Below, piece by piece: positions 33,932-42,332 of a stretch of 64,000 bases of DNA; within the stretch, counting starts at the first letter, position 1; each line of letters begins with the position of its first letter. A program made the position numbers and the translations under genes. A model generated the notes under the pieces. It saw only the letters and a list, made by a program, of their open reading frames with translations, did no database searches and was not told the DNA's origin. The DNA comes from Sulfitobacter delicatus (GTDB lineage: Bacteria > Pseudomonadota > Alphaproteobacteria > Rhodobacterales > Rhodobacteraceae): NCBI RefSeq assembly GCF_900102535.1, contig NZ_FNBP01000008.1, forward strand, positions 1 through 64,000. The letters run 5' to 3'.

Positions 33932-34675
33932 CTAGCCCTGCCGTGACGCGTTCTGGTACTGCGCGGCCCGGCGGGCCATTCTGTGACGGTAGATCGGGCG
34001 CAATATCTCGCGACGCAATTTCTCAAATCCGCCAGTCTTGCGGCTATTGAGGCTGCCGCCCAAATCACCCGAAACCTCTTGCACCCCCGACGGCCAGACC
34101 GTCAGCACCCGCGCCCCATGCAACCACTGCATCTGCACAAAATCATCGACGGGGCGGTCAAATTGTTCAGACGCCGCGAGCAGTGCCTCCGCCGCCCCCC
34201 GACTGACCAATTGCGCCTGCATGCCCAGCCCGACCCGATCGTAGGCCAAAAGCCGGGCAGGGCCGTTGCTGGCGATCACCTCCACCGGGGTGCCGCGCTC
34301 CTTGATCGGCAGGCGGATGAAATCGCCGGGGCGCAGGTGGTCCAGCGCAAGGCTCAATGCGGGGGGGAAGATGTCCGCGTCAAATTGCAGGTCGTCTTCA
34401 AGGATCAGTGCTGCATCCAGCCCCTGGTCAACGATCCTCTGCCAGCATCGCCGATGGCTGTGAAAGACCGCGATCTCCGACAGACGCAGTTCAAATGGAT
34501 AACGCGGCTGCGATAGGCGCGGCTGATAAGCATGCTTTTGCAGTTCGGCAAGCTGTTGCCCGTCCACGGCGTCCACAACCTCAGCAGGCAGAGGCAAGCG
34601 CTCTTGCATTGCCGCCACCTGCGCGCGCCGTGCTGTTGCCCGCGCGAGGTGAATAATCATCGCCTGCGTTTTCAT
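33932..34675 (-). CDS. Glycosyltransferase family 25 protein
   Basis: This encodes a 247-residue GT25 enzyme, a family that adds sugars to lipooligosaccharide or proteins. The start at 34675 gives MKTQAMIIHLARATARRAQV, the typical N terminus, and the metal-binding stretch AALILEDDLQFDADIFPPAL lies at ~85-104. No signal or membrane segment is present. It has no clear sugar-locus neighbours. A link to flagellin glycosylation is possible from closeness to the flagellar island but is not supported by any motif. Confidence 0.8.
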   Translation of the reverse strand: MKTQAMIIHLARATARRAQVAAMQERLPLPAEVVDAVDGQQLAELQKHAYQPRLSQPRYPFELRLSEIAVFHSHRRCWQRIVDQGLDAALILEDDLQFDADIFPPALSLALDHLRPGDFIRLPIKERGTPVEVIASNGPARLLAYDRVGLGMQAQLVSRGAAEALLAASEQFDRPVDDFVQMQWLHGARVLTVWPSGVQEVSGDLGGSLNSRKTGGFEKLRREILRPIYRHRMARRAAQYQNASRQG

Positions 34676-34749
34676 ATGCCCCTCTCGGCTCGGCCTGTCT
34701 GATGCGAACATAGGGCGCCAGCGCGAGGGTTGCGAGAAAGACTTCGCGG

Positions 34750-36507
34750 CTACCCCTCGCGCCGCGCCGCCGTTTCTTCGGCCCCCGGCACTTGCTTGGC
34801 CAAAGCGCAGACCGCTTCATGCTGGCTCAAGAACACCTGCCCGGTTAGCTCGTCCAAGAAATGGCTCCGCTGCAGCCGATCCATCACTGGGCCCTTCACC
34901 TCGCTGAGGTGCAGGCGGATGTCGGCATCCTTGAGCCGCGTATTGATCGCTTCCAGCGACTCCAGTGCCGAAAGGTCAATCTCATTCACCGCGGGGAACA
35001 TCAAAACGACGTCCGTCAGTTCGGGTTTATCCGCCGCATGGCGCGACAACTGGTCTTCGAGGTAGCGCGCATTGGGGAAATAGAGGCTCTCATCCACTCG
35101 CAGTGAAAGCACATGCGGTTGGGTCTCAACCTCATGGCGCAAGACGTTGCGGAAATGCTCGGTTCCCGGCACGCGCCCCACGACGGCCATATGCGGTCGC
35201 GAGGTCTTGTAGAGATGCACGAGGATCGACGTAATCACCCCGGCGCTAACCCCGGCCTCGACGCCAAAGATAAGGGTCAGCAGGATCGTCACGCTGACGG
35301 CGGCAAAATCCGCATGGCTGAAGGCCCAAGCGCGTTTGAGGATCGAGAAATCCACAAGGCTCAGCACCGCGACGATGATCGTGGCGGCCAGAGTGGCCTT
35401 TGGCAGGAAGAAGATCAGCGGGGTGAGAAACAGCGCCGCAAGGCCCAGCCCGACAGCGGTAAAGGCACCAGCGGCAGGGGTCTCAGCGCCCGCATCAAAG
35501 TTCACCACCGAGCGCGAAAATCCCCCCGTGACCGGAAAGCCCCCGGTAAAGGCCGCGCCAAGGTTTGCACTGCCCAGCCCGATCAACTCCTGATCCGGAT
35601 CAATGCGCTGGCGTTTTTTGGCGGCCAAAGTCTGCGCGACCGAGATGCTTTCGACAAAGCCGATGATCGAGATCAGCAGCGCAGGGATAAACAGTTGCGA
35701 CAGCAGGTCGGGCGAGAAAGAGGGTAGGGTCAGCGGCGGCAGGCTCTGCGGCACTTCGCCCACAATCGCCACGCCCTTTTCGCCCAGATCAAAGGCCCAG
35801 ACGGCTAGCGTCGTGCCGACAATCGCCAACACCGGCCCCATCTTGGCCCCGATATCCGCCATACGCGGCCCCAGCCCCATGCGTTTCAACAGAGGCTTCA
35901 ATCCTCCCCGCACCCAGAACAGAAAGCCCGTGGCGGTCACGCCCAGCAGGACGGTGATAAAGTTCACCTCGCCCAGATGCGCCCAAAGGCTGGCGAGGAT
36001 CTCGACGAGCGTATGCCCTTCGGCCTCGATCCCCAAAATATGGCGCAACTGGCTCGCGGCAATCAGAATGCCCGACGCCGTGATGAACCCCGCAATCACC
36101 GGATGCGACAGGAAATTTGCCAAAAACCCCAGCCGAAACAGGCCCAGCGCCAGCAGCATTGCCCCCGACAGAAACGCCAGCGTCAACGCCGCAGTAACGT
36201 AGCCCGCCGTCCCACTCTCCGCGATATTGCCGACCGCCGCCGCCGTCATCAGCGACACCACCGCCACCGGCCCCACGGCCAGCGCCCGGCTGGTGCCGAA
36301 AATTGCATAAAGCACAATCGGCGCGATCGACGCATATATCCCCGCTTCGGGCGGCATCCCTGCCAGCAACGCATAGGCCAGCGACTGGGGGATCAGCATG
36401 ATCGTCACGATCACGGCGGCCACCATGTCTCCGGTGAACTGGCCACGGTCATAGCGGCGTCCCCAGTCGAGGATCGGCAGGTATTGCGCAAGCGGGGGCA
36501 GGGTCAT
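34750..36507 (-). CDS. SulP family anion transporter with STAS domain
   Basis: SulP proteins move sulfate or other anions, including bicarbonate. The start at 36507 gives 585 residues. About twelve membrane segments lie within ~20-430, with the family signature region AVIVTIMLIPQSLAYALLAG (~30-50) and LIGLGSANLGAAFTGGFPVT. A C-terminal STAS domain (~455-560) includes LMFPAVNEIDLSALESLEAI. It follows the metallo-hydrolase gene by 53 bases on the same strand, so it may belong to the sulfur operon and export or import sulfate or sulfite there. Confidence 0.9.
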   Translation of the reverse strand: MTLPPLAQYLPILDWGRRYDRGQFTGDMVAAVIVTIMLIPQSLAYALLAGMPPEAGIYASIAPIVLYAIFGTSRALAVGPVAVVSLMTAAAVGNIAESGTAGYVTAALTLAFLSGAMLLALGLFRLGFLANFLSHPVIAGFITASGILIAASQLRHILGIEAEGHTLVEILASLWAHLGEVNFITVLLGVTATGFLFWVRGGLKPLLKRMGLGPRMADIGAKMGPVLAIVGTTLAVWAFDLGEKGVAIVGEVPQSLPPLTLPSFSPDLLSQLFIPALLISIIGFVESISVAQTLAAKKRQRIDPDQELIGLGSANLGAAFTGGFPVTGGFSRSVVNFDAGAETPAAGAFTAVGLGLAALFLTPLIFFLPKATLAATIIVAVLSLVDFSILKRAWAFSHADFAAVSVTILLTLIFGVEAGVSAGVITSILVHLYKTSRPHMAVVGRVPGTEHFRNVLRHEVETQPHVLSLRVDESLYFPNARYLEDQLSRHAADKPELTDVVLMFPAVNEIDLSALESLEAINTRLKDADIRLHLSEVKGPVMDRLQRSHFLDELTGQVFLSQHEAVCALAKQVPGAEETAARREG

Positions 36508-36560
36508 GTCAGGGTATCCGTCAAAGGAAAGGGCAGCCCCATAGGGCCGCCCGGTCAAGC

Positions 36561-37478
36561 TTAGTCGAACCGGTTTACCGGCAGCTTTAGATAGTGATTG
36601 CCGTCATCCTCAGCCGCAGGCAGCCGCCCGCCGCGCAGGTTGATCTGCAAGGCCGCAAGGATACGGTTTGGCAACGACAGGGTCGCGTCCCGCTTCTGAC
36701 GCCGCTCGATATACTCTTCGCGCTGGGTGCCATCCTTGACGTGAATGTTGTTGGCCTTGTGCTCATCCACCGTGGCTTCCCACATCGGCTCCTTGCGCTC
36801 TTTCGTGCCATAGTCATGACCGACATAAAGCCGCGTGTTGCCGGGCAGTGCGAGGATGTCTTGGATCGAGTCCCAAAGCTCCGTCGTCTTGCCGCCGGGG
36901 AAATCCGAACGCGACGTGCCCGCATCCGGCTGCATCAGCGTGTCATGCACAAAGGCTGCATCGCCGCAGACATAAGAGATCGACCCCAGCGTGTGACCGG
37001 GCGACAGCATCACCTTGGCGTCCAACTCACCGATTTTAAAGGTCTCGCCTTCTTCAAACAGGTGGTCGAAATCGCGGTCCGGGTCAAAGGCATTGGGCAG
37101 GTTGTAGAGATCAGCCCAAATCTTGGCGATATCCGGCACCAGTGCGCCGATGGCATTTGGCGCACCGGTGCGTTCCTTCAGATGGGCCGAGGCCATGACG
37201 TGATCTGCATGGGGGTGGGTATCGAGCACCCATTCCACGGTCAGCCCGTTCTCTTTCACAAGGTCCAGCACCTGATCCATGCTCTCGGTCGAGAAGCGGT
37301 AGTTCTTCGGGTCGAAGTTCCAGACCACATCAATCAACGCGGCCTTCTTCGTCGCCGGGTCAGCACAGATATACTGGATCGACCCGGTGTCAGGCTCATA
37401 GATGCCCCAGACATCGGGGCTGCCTGCCCCGGTCGAAGGGGAGTGGCGGACAACGGGGGAGTTCAGCGGATCGCTCAT
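36561..37478 (-). CDS. MBL-fold metallo-hydrolase (persulfide dioxygenase/Blh type)
   Basis: This encodes a 305-residue metallo-beta-lactamase-fold enzyme. Metal ligands are visible in THPHADHV (His88, His90, Asp92, His93) and SPGHTLGSIS, with a further VGHDYG. In BigR/PigS-type loci this gene (blh) is next to YeeE transporters and helps oxidise persulfide or sulfide. The N-terminal DUF442 phosphatase domain often fused to Blh is absent here; a separate protein of that type is encoded at 38802. It shares one base (TAATG) with the upstream transporter gene. Confidence 0.82.
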   Translation of the reverse strand: MSDPLNSPVVRHSPSTGAGSPDVWGIYEPDTGSIQYICADPATKKAALIDVVWNFDPKNYRFSTESMDQVLDLVKENGLTVEWVLDTHPHADHVMASAHLKERTGAPNAIGALVPDIAKIWADLYNLPNAFDPDRDFDHLFEEGETFKIGELDAKVMLSPGHTLGSISYVCGDAAFVHDTLMQPDAGTSRSDFPGGKTTELWDSIQDILALPGNTRLYVGHDYGTKERKEPMWEATVDEHKANNIHVKDGTQREEYIERRQKRDATLSLPNRILAALQINLRGGRLPAAEDDGNHYLKLPVNRFD

Positions 37479-37918
37479 TATGCGGCTCCTTTATTTGCAT
37501 TGGGTGAAATGTTAGGCGTATGACGCGCAGCCCACATGCCCGCGAGCATGAAGGGCACAAAGATCAACGTGCCGGTCGCGGCCACAGGCAAAGCAGTCAG
37601 CGCCGGGCCGGGGCAGAAACCGCCCAAACCCCAGCCGATGCCAAAGATCGCCGCACCCGTGAGCAGCTTCGGCTCCAGATCATTGCGCGTCGGCACGCGG
37701 AATGTGTTGTCAAACAGCGGTGTCTGACGGTTGCGGAACAGCAAGGCAAAGCCGGGTGCAGTCACGGCGATGGCACCGCCCATGACAAAGGCAAGGCTCG
37801 GGTCCCATGTGCCAAAGACATCAAGAAAGTTCAAAACCTTCGCCGGGTTCGCCATGCCGGAAACGATAAGGCCAAGGCCAAAGATCAGGCCCGAAAGAAG
37901 TGCGAAAATCTGTTTCAT
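37478..37918 (-). CDS. YeeE/YedE half-transporter (DUF6691 type)
   Basis: This encodes 146 residues with about four membrane segments and the conserved GFCPGPALTAL block, which holds the Cys of the second half of YeeE-type thiosulfate/sulfur transporters. With the next gene (144 residues) it would make one full-size transporter from two half-size subunits, like PmpA/PmpB. It is two bases from the upstream partner and overlaps the hydrolase start. Confidence 0.85.
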   Translation of the reverse strand: MKQIFALLSGLIFGLGLIVSGMANPAKVLNFLDVFGTWDPSLAFVMGGAIAVTAPGFALLFRNRQTPLFDNTFRVPTRNDLEPKLLTGAAIFGIGWGLGGFCPGPALTALPVAATGTLIFVPFMLAGMWAARHTPNISPNANKGAA

Positions 37919-37919
37919 A

Positions 37920-38354
37920 TCAGGCTCCGATCAAATGACGCATGACGAAGACGGTCACAAAGGCCGTCGCCATGAAGGTGACAGTCGCCACGATCGACCG
38001 CGCCGAGCCGCGGCTGATCCCGCAGACCCCGTGGCCCGAGGTGCAGCCGTTGCCATAGCTCGCGCCGAAGCCCACAAGCAGCCCCGCGACGGCCATCAGA
38101 ACCGGGCTCGACGGCACCCATTGCTGCGGCCAACCGCCTGAGACCAGCAGCCACAGGGGTGCAGCCAAAAGCAGCCCCAGCACAAACAGCGCCGAGACGC
38201 CGCGGGCCTCTCCATCACTGCTGCGGGTGAAAATCTTGGCCGTCAGGCCGCTGATGCCCGCGATGCGCCCGTTGGTGGCCATCAGCAGCACCGCCGAGGC
38301 CCCGATCATCATGCCGCCGCCGAGCGACAGCCAAGGGGTAAATTCGGTTTCCAT
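37920..38354 (-). CDS. YeeE/YedE half-transporter, first subunit
   Basis: This encodes 144 residues with about four membrane segments and the motif [20 protein letters not shown], carrying the Cys residues of the first YeeE repeat that relay thiosulfate or a sulfur-containing ion through the membrane. It heads the minus-strand unit of transporter pair, hydrolase and probably SulP. The divergent ArsR-type regulator starts 101 bases away, so both are likely controlled from that gap. Confidence 0.87.
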   Translation of the reverse strand: METEFTPWLSLGGGMMIGASAVLLMATNGRIAGISGLTAKIFTRSSDGEARGVSALFVLGLLLAAPLWLLVSGGWPQQWVPSSPVLMAVAGLLVGFGASYGNGCTSGHGVCGISRGSARSIVATVTFMATAFVTVFVMRHLIGA

Positions 38355-38423
38355 TTCTCATCTCCGTGATGCGCCCGTGGTATGTCGCGGGCTGGCCTTG
38401 TATCAGTCTGTCTAGAACTATAT

Positions 38424-38439
38424 ATTCGAGATGCGTAAT
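38424..38439. promoter_or_regulatory. Candidate BigR/SqrR-type operator
   Basis: ATTC-N8-TAAT (38424-38439) in the divergent promoter gap resembles the ATTC-N8-GAAT site I recall for SqrR of Rhodobacter capsulatus. A second ATATTC overlaps at 38438-38443. It sits about 20 bases before the regulator ATG and about 70 before the yeeE start, well placed for repression of both. Confidence 0.45.
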
Positions 38440-38455
38440 ATTCAATGGACGTAAT

Positions 38456-38764
38456 ATGAAAAACTCGGACGACTTTCTGGATGGCGATATCGCAGGGGCG
38501 GCGGCATTGATGACGATGCTGGCCTCCGAGGCGCGTTTGCAGATCCTCTGCCGTCTGCTGGATGGGGAGCGGTCGGTGGGTGATCTTGCCCAGGCCTGTG
38601 CTGTGTCTCAGTCCACCATGTCGCAGCAGTTGAAAAAGCTGAAAGAGGCCGGGCTGGTCGACAGCCGCCGTGCCGGGCAGACGATCTACTACAGCGTCAA
38701 GGGCCATGAGGCCGCGGCCGTGCTCGAAACGCTGCACAAGCTCTACTGCGCGCGCGAGGAATAA
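38456..38764 (+). CDS. ArsR-family persulfide sensor (BigR/SqrR-like)
   Basis: This encodes a 102-residue winged-helix repressor. The recognition helix lies in CAVSQSTMSQQLKKLKEAGL. Cys32 (RLQILCRLL) and Cys98 (LHKLYCARE) are 66 residues apart, the same spacing as the persulfide-sensing pair of BigR (42/108) and SqrR (41/107). The start at 38456 is used because it gives this compact product; an upstream frame is not supported. It probably represses the divergent yeeE unit and possibly the downstream persulfide dioxygenase genes until reactive sulfur forms a Cys-Cys link. Confidence 0.88.
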   Translation: MKNSDDFLDGDIAGAAALMTMLASEARLQILCRLLDGERSVGDLAQACAVSQSTMSQQLKKLKEAGLVDSRRAGQTIYYSVKGHEAAAVLETLHKLYCAREE

Positions 38765-38801
38765 GTCAGCGCGCCCGGCCAAACCGGACGCGCCGAACAC
38801 T

Positions 38802-39266
38802 TTACGCGTTCGCCTTCTCATCCGCATAGGATTTGACGAACTGGCCGATCTTTTCTTCCGTCAGATCAATGCCCCGCGCTTTGCCTTCTTGCAGAGCGGT
38901 GTCGCCGTCCCACCCCTTATCTGCCGCCAGCGCCATCAGCGTCATCGCACCCGCACGTTTGCCCGAGGCACAGTGTAGGAACACCGGCTGCGGCAGGTCA
39001 TCCAAAGAGCGGCGGAAGTCATCCACAAGCGCCGCATCAAGACTGTCCGCCGTGACGGGGTGGTGCAGATAGTTCAGCCCCAAGCGCTCGGCCTGCTCTC
39101 GCTCTTCGTCAGGCGTTAGCCCGCCTTTTTCGCCATCGGCGCGGAAGTTCACCAAAGACTTCGCCCCCGCCGAAGCGGCTTGCTTAAGCGTGCCCGTCTC
39201 AGGCGTAAACAGCGCCACCGTGTGGTTCGGGTCAATCGTCGCGATCTTCTGTGCGTCGTCGGTCAT
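38802..39266 (-). CDS. DUF442/TIGR01244-type phosphatase-like protein
   Basis: This encodes 154 residues with the Cys-phosphatase loop HCASGKRAG (Cys99, Arg104) and an Asp-bearing N-terminal half, as in the sulfide-linked TIGR01244/DUF442 family. In many bacteria this domain is fused in front of the Blh metallo-hydrolase. Here it is a separate gene in an operon with the dioxygenase-rhodanese, sharing one base with it (TAATG). Whether it acts on phosphoester or on sulfur groups is unknown. Confidence 0.85.
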   Translation of the reverse strand: MTDDAQKIATIDPNHTVALFTPETGTLKQAASAGAKSLVNFRADGEKGGLTPDEEREQAERLGLNYLHHPVTADSLDAALVDDFRRSLDDLPQPVFLHCASGKRAGAMTLMALAADKGWDGDTALQEGKARGIDLTEEKIGQFVKSYADEKANA

Positions 39267-40660
39267 TATTCTTTCTCCTTTTCAGTGGGATAACCAGCGG
39301 CAGTCCAAGCCTTCCAGCTTCCCGGTACGTTGCGAATATTGGTGAAGCCATTAGCCGCGAGCAGGCTCGAAGCGATGCTGGCGCGGAAGCCGCTGGCACA
39401 ATAGGTGGCATAGGGCGCGGATTTGTCGAGGTCGCCCAACTTGTCGCGCAGCTCGCCCAAGAACGCATGGGTGGCACCGGGAATATGGCCGTCGTCCCAT
39501 TCATCAGGCTTGCGCACGTCGAGCGGGGAGACGTCGTCCGAGCCTTTCAAGTCATGCACCGAGATCTGCGGGATCTGCGCCAGTTCACGCCCCGCTTCGC
39601 GCCATGCGCCAATGCCGCCCGCGAGATAACCGCCAAACTCCGTGAACCCCGTGCGCCATAGAAGACGCAGCGCATCGTCCACCTCGGCGTCATTCTCTGT
39701 TACCAGATAGATCGGACGCTCAGGGTCAAGCAACCAGCCCGCCCAAACCGACAGTTCCGGACGCAGGCCGATGTTGAGGCTGCCGCTTACAAAGCCGCTG
39801 CCGAAGCCCATCATGTCGCGCACATCAAGCAGTTGCGCGCCGTCATCCGCCACCTTGGCAAATCCCTCCACCGTCATCGGCGGAATGCGCGGCAAGTTGC
39901 GCAACACTTTCGGCCCTTTGGCATTCACCTTTTTCATCCGCGGGTAATGCGAGGGCACCGGCGGCGCGTCGTTCAGCATGGTGTCTTTAAATTCCTCAAG
40001 GTCTTCGATCTTGGCATAGCTGTTGAACCGCCGCTCATAGCCGATGGTCGAAGACATCCGGTCCCCGATATCCGGCCCGCAAGCCGAGCCCGCGCCGTGA
40101 CAGGGGTAGATGATCACATCATCCGGTAACGCCATGAAAACATCGCGCACCGTGTGAAACAGCTTTTCAGTCAACTCTTCGGTCTCATCATCGCCCAGCA
40201 GGTCAGGCCGCCCCACGCTGTCGACAAAAAACGCATCGCCCGACAGCACGCCCCAAGGCGTGTCTTTGTCGCCGTCGTAGAGCATGTAGGACATATGTTC
40301 CGGCGTATGGCCAGGGGTAAAACGCGCCTTCATCCGCATGCCGCCAAAGGTAAACTCATCCCCATCGCGCACCGCTTCATGGTCAAAACCATACTCCGCG
40401 CCGCCTTCGGTGGAGGCGTAGAGCTTGGCCTGACCGCCCAAACGGTCCACCAACTCGCGCGCCCCGCTCAGGAAATCGGCATGAATATGGGTCTCGAATA
40501 CATGGGTGATCGCCATGCCAAAACGACGGGCGGTCTCGATATAGATGCCCACATCAGGCCGCGGGTCGACTACGGCGCAGGTATGGGTGGCGTCATCGCC
40601 GAGCAGATAGGAGCATTCGGCGACGCCATCGGCCAGGATCTGTTCAAATCGCAGGGTCAT
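39266..40660 (-). CDS. Persulfide dioxygenase-rhodanese fusion
   Basis: This encodes a 464-residue fusion. The N-terminal ETHE1-like metallo-hydrolase part (~1-250) has ETHIHADFLSG (His58, His60, Asp62) and FTPGHTPEHM, and would oxidise glutathione persulfide to sulfite. Two rhodanese-type domains follow: ~260-355 lacks a catalytic Cys (LVTENDAEV at that place), while ~365-460 has Cys421 in YCASGFRAS. The enzyme would join sulfur transfer with oxidation. It is the first gene of a two-gene unit, divergent from the TonB operon. Confidence 0.88.
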   Translation of the reverse strand: MTLRFEQILADGVAECSYLLGDDATHTCAVVDPRPDVGIYIETARRFGMAITHVFETHIHADFLSGARELVDRLGGQAKLYASTEGGAEYGFDHEAVRDGDEFTFGGMRMKARFTPGHTPEHMSYMLYDGDKDTPWGVLSGDAFFVDSVGRPDLLGDDETEELTEKLFHTVRDVFMALPDDVIIYPCHGAGSACGPDIGDRMSSTIGYERRFNSYAKIEDLEEFKDTMLNDAPPVPSHYPRMKKVNAKGPKVLRNLPRIPPMTVEGFAKVADDGAQLLDVRDMMGFGSGFVSGSLNIGLRPELSVWAGWLLDPERPIYLVTENDAEVDDALRLLWRTGFTEFGGYLAGGIGAWREAGRELAQIPQISVHDLKGSDDVSPLDVRKPDEWDDGHIPGATHAFLGELRDKLGDLDKSAPYATYCASGFRASIASSLLAANGFTNIRNVPGSWKAWTAAGYPTEKEKE

Positions 40661-40742
40661 GTCATCCTCCTTTGGCGGGCTAACAATAGGAATGGCCCGC
40701 GGGTTCCGGCGGCGCGCAGGTTCCGCACCCTATTTCTTTTAC

Positions 40743-40763
40743 CTGAGTAATAAAGTCGGGATT
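40743..40763. promoter_or_regulatory. Candidate iron-responsive site before the TonB operon
   Basis: CTGAGTAATAAAGTCGGGAT within 40743-40763 lies about 100 bases before the first gene of the TonB energisation operon, in a 203-base divergent gap. From memory it resembles the Iron-Rhodo-box/IscR-type sites of Rhodobacterales iron-uptake genes. Nothing else obvious was seen in the gap. The match is by eye and the call is tentative. Confidence 0.3.
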
Positions 40764-40863
40764 GCGGAGGGCTTTCGCTTTTGCTAGGCAACCGCCATAG
40801 ATTTCTAACGGAGCGCGCCTTTTCGTCCCGCGCCCCGCCTTTCGAACGCTCAGGGAGCCACCC

Positions 40864-41307
40864 ATGTCGCATTCTCGTCTCGCCGCCCTCGTGGCTTTGC
40901 CTGTCCTGCTCGCACAAGGCGCTGTCGCCGAAACTGAGGCCAAGACGGCACCCGCCCCCGCAGGGCTTCAGGTCGAGCTAAACGCCGCCGAAACCATAGA
41001 CGCCAATTGCAAGCTCACCTTCCTCATCACCAACACGCTCGACACACCGCTGGAGAAGGCGGTCTATGAAACCGTGCTCTTTGACCAGAACGGCACCGTT
41101 GACCGGCTGACCCTGTTCGATTTCGGCACTCTCCCCGTGGGCCGCCCCCGCGTGCGCCAATTCGTCGTGCCCCAGACCACTTGTGAGAACTTGGGCCGTA
41201 TCCTCTTTAACGGCGCGCAGACCTGCGCGGGGGAGGGCGTTGACGCTGGCACCTGCGAAAGCGACCTCGGCCTCACATCGCGCACCGAGATTGAGGTGCT
41301 GGGCTAA
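40864..41307 (+). CDS. Secreted Cys-rich protein at the head of the exbB-exbD-tonB operon
   Basis: This encodes 147 residues with a signal peptide (~1-22, ending GAVAE). The mature part is beta-rich with four Cys residues (ANCKLTF, TTCENL, QTCAGEG, GTCESD), which suggests disulfides in the periplasm. I do not recognise the family. Its stop shares its last base with the exbB start (TAATG), so it is made with the Ton proteins and may be an accessory of TonB-dependent uptake. Confidence 0.65.
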   Translation: MSHSRLAALVALPVLLAQGAVAETEAKTAPAPAGLQVELNAAETIDANCKLTFLITNTLDTPLEKAVYETVLFDQNGTVDRLTLFDFGTLPVGRPRVRQFVVPQTTCENLGRILFNGAQTCAGEGVDAGTCESDLGLTSRTEIEVLG

Positions 41308-41960
41308 TGGACCAACTGACCGATCTGCTCGCCCCGCTGCGCGACATTGCCGAAACCGGTGGCCCGGTCGTCGTCATCTTGATGGTCGTTGCGGTACTAA
41401 CCCTTGCGGTCGCGCTCTATAAAACATGGCAGTTCCGCGCCGCTGCTGTGGGCCGTCACAAGGCGCTTTCGCAGGCTGTCAGCGCATGGGAGCAAGGCGA
41501 CAGATCGGGCGCAGAGGCCGCGCTGACCCGTTCCAAAAGCTACCTCGTCCCGGTGGTCAAAATGGCGATGGCCACGCCAAAGGCCGGACAGGCCCGTTTG
41601 CAAGCCGAGGCCGAACTGCGTTTCGCCAAGCTCGAACGCGGCTTTCGCCTGCTCGATTCCGTCGCACAACTCGCCCCGCTGCTTGGCCTTTTCGGCACCG
41701 TTCTGGGCATGATCGAAGCCTTCCGCGCCCTGCAAGACGCGGGCGCGCAGGTCGATCCGTCAATCCTTGCAGGCGGCATCTGGGTAGCGCTTCTGACCAC
41801 CGCCGTCGGGCTGGTCGTCGCCATGCCCACCGCGCTGGTGCTCAGCTGGTTGGAACAGCGCATGGAAAACGAACGCGTTATCGCGGACAAAGCTATCCTG
41901 ACCGTGCTGCACCCCGGCCAACCCAGCCGCGCAGCGGTGGCTGAGGTTGCTCATGGCTAG
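41307..41960 (+). CDS. exbB: ExbB/TolQ-type proton channel protein
   Basis: ExbB uses the proton motive force with ExbD to energise TonB. The 217 residues have three membrane segments (~18-40, ~115-135, ~155-180) with the family block LAPLLGLFGTVLGMIEAFRA and GGIWVALLTTAVGLVVAMPT. Following genes encode ExbD twice and a TonB protein, so ExbB is a better name than TolQ or MotA. It overlaps exbD by 8 bases. Confidence 0.9.
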   Translation: MDQLTDLLAPLRDIAETGGPVVVILMVVAVLTLAVALYKTWQFRAAAVGRHKALSQAVSAWEQGDRSGAEAALTRSKSYLVPVVKMAMATPKAGQARLQAEAELRFAKLERGFRLLDSVAQLAPLLGLFGTVLGMIEAFRALQDAGAQVDPSILAGGIWVALLTTAVGLVVAMPTALVLSWLEQRMENERVIADKAILTVLHPGQPSRAAVAEVAHG

Positions 41961-42330
41961 GCCACGCCGCCGGCGCAACCGACTGTCGATGACCTCATTG
42001 ATCGACGTGATTTTTCTGTTGCTGTTGTTCTTCATGCTCACCTCGACCTTCTCCAAGTTCAGCGAGATTGAACTCACCGCCGCCACTTCCGGCGGGGGGG
42101 CGTCGGCGGATGCGAAGCCTTATTTCCTACAACTGGGAACGGACAGCCTGCGCCTCAACGGCGAGGCGCTGACGCTCGACAGCTTGACCGCCAGCCCGTT
42201 GGCCGAGGCCGAAGAGGGCACCCCGCTGCTGATCTCGCTCGCCGGTGCCGTCGAAAGCCAGCGCCTCGCCGCTCTGCTCATCGCCCTGCGCGCATTGCCC
42301 GCGCTGCGCGTCACGGTTTTGGAGGGCTGA
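41953..42330 (+). CDS. exbD: ExbD, first copy (proton-carrying Asp present)
   Basis: ExbD forms the proton-conducting plug of the ExbB pentamer. The 125 residues have one membrane helix (~16-37) with the catalytic Asp18 in LIDVIFLLLLFFMLTS, then a periplasmic domain. The ATG at 41953 is preferred to a TTG two codons earlier. The gene overlaps exbB by 8 bases and is followed two bases later by a second exbD. Confidence 0.9.
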   Translation: MARPRRRRNRLSMTSLIDVIFLLLLFFMLTSTFSKFSEIELTAATSGGGASADAKPYFLQLGTDSLRLNGEALTLDSLTASPLAEAEEGTPLLISLAGAVESQRLAALLIALRALPALRVTVLEG

Positions 42331-42332
42331 CC

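Noticed and set aside
40680-40943. Minus-strand small open frames before the TonB operon
   Set aside because: They overlap the signal-peptide region of the secreted protein, have no ribosome-binding site and show no domain.
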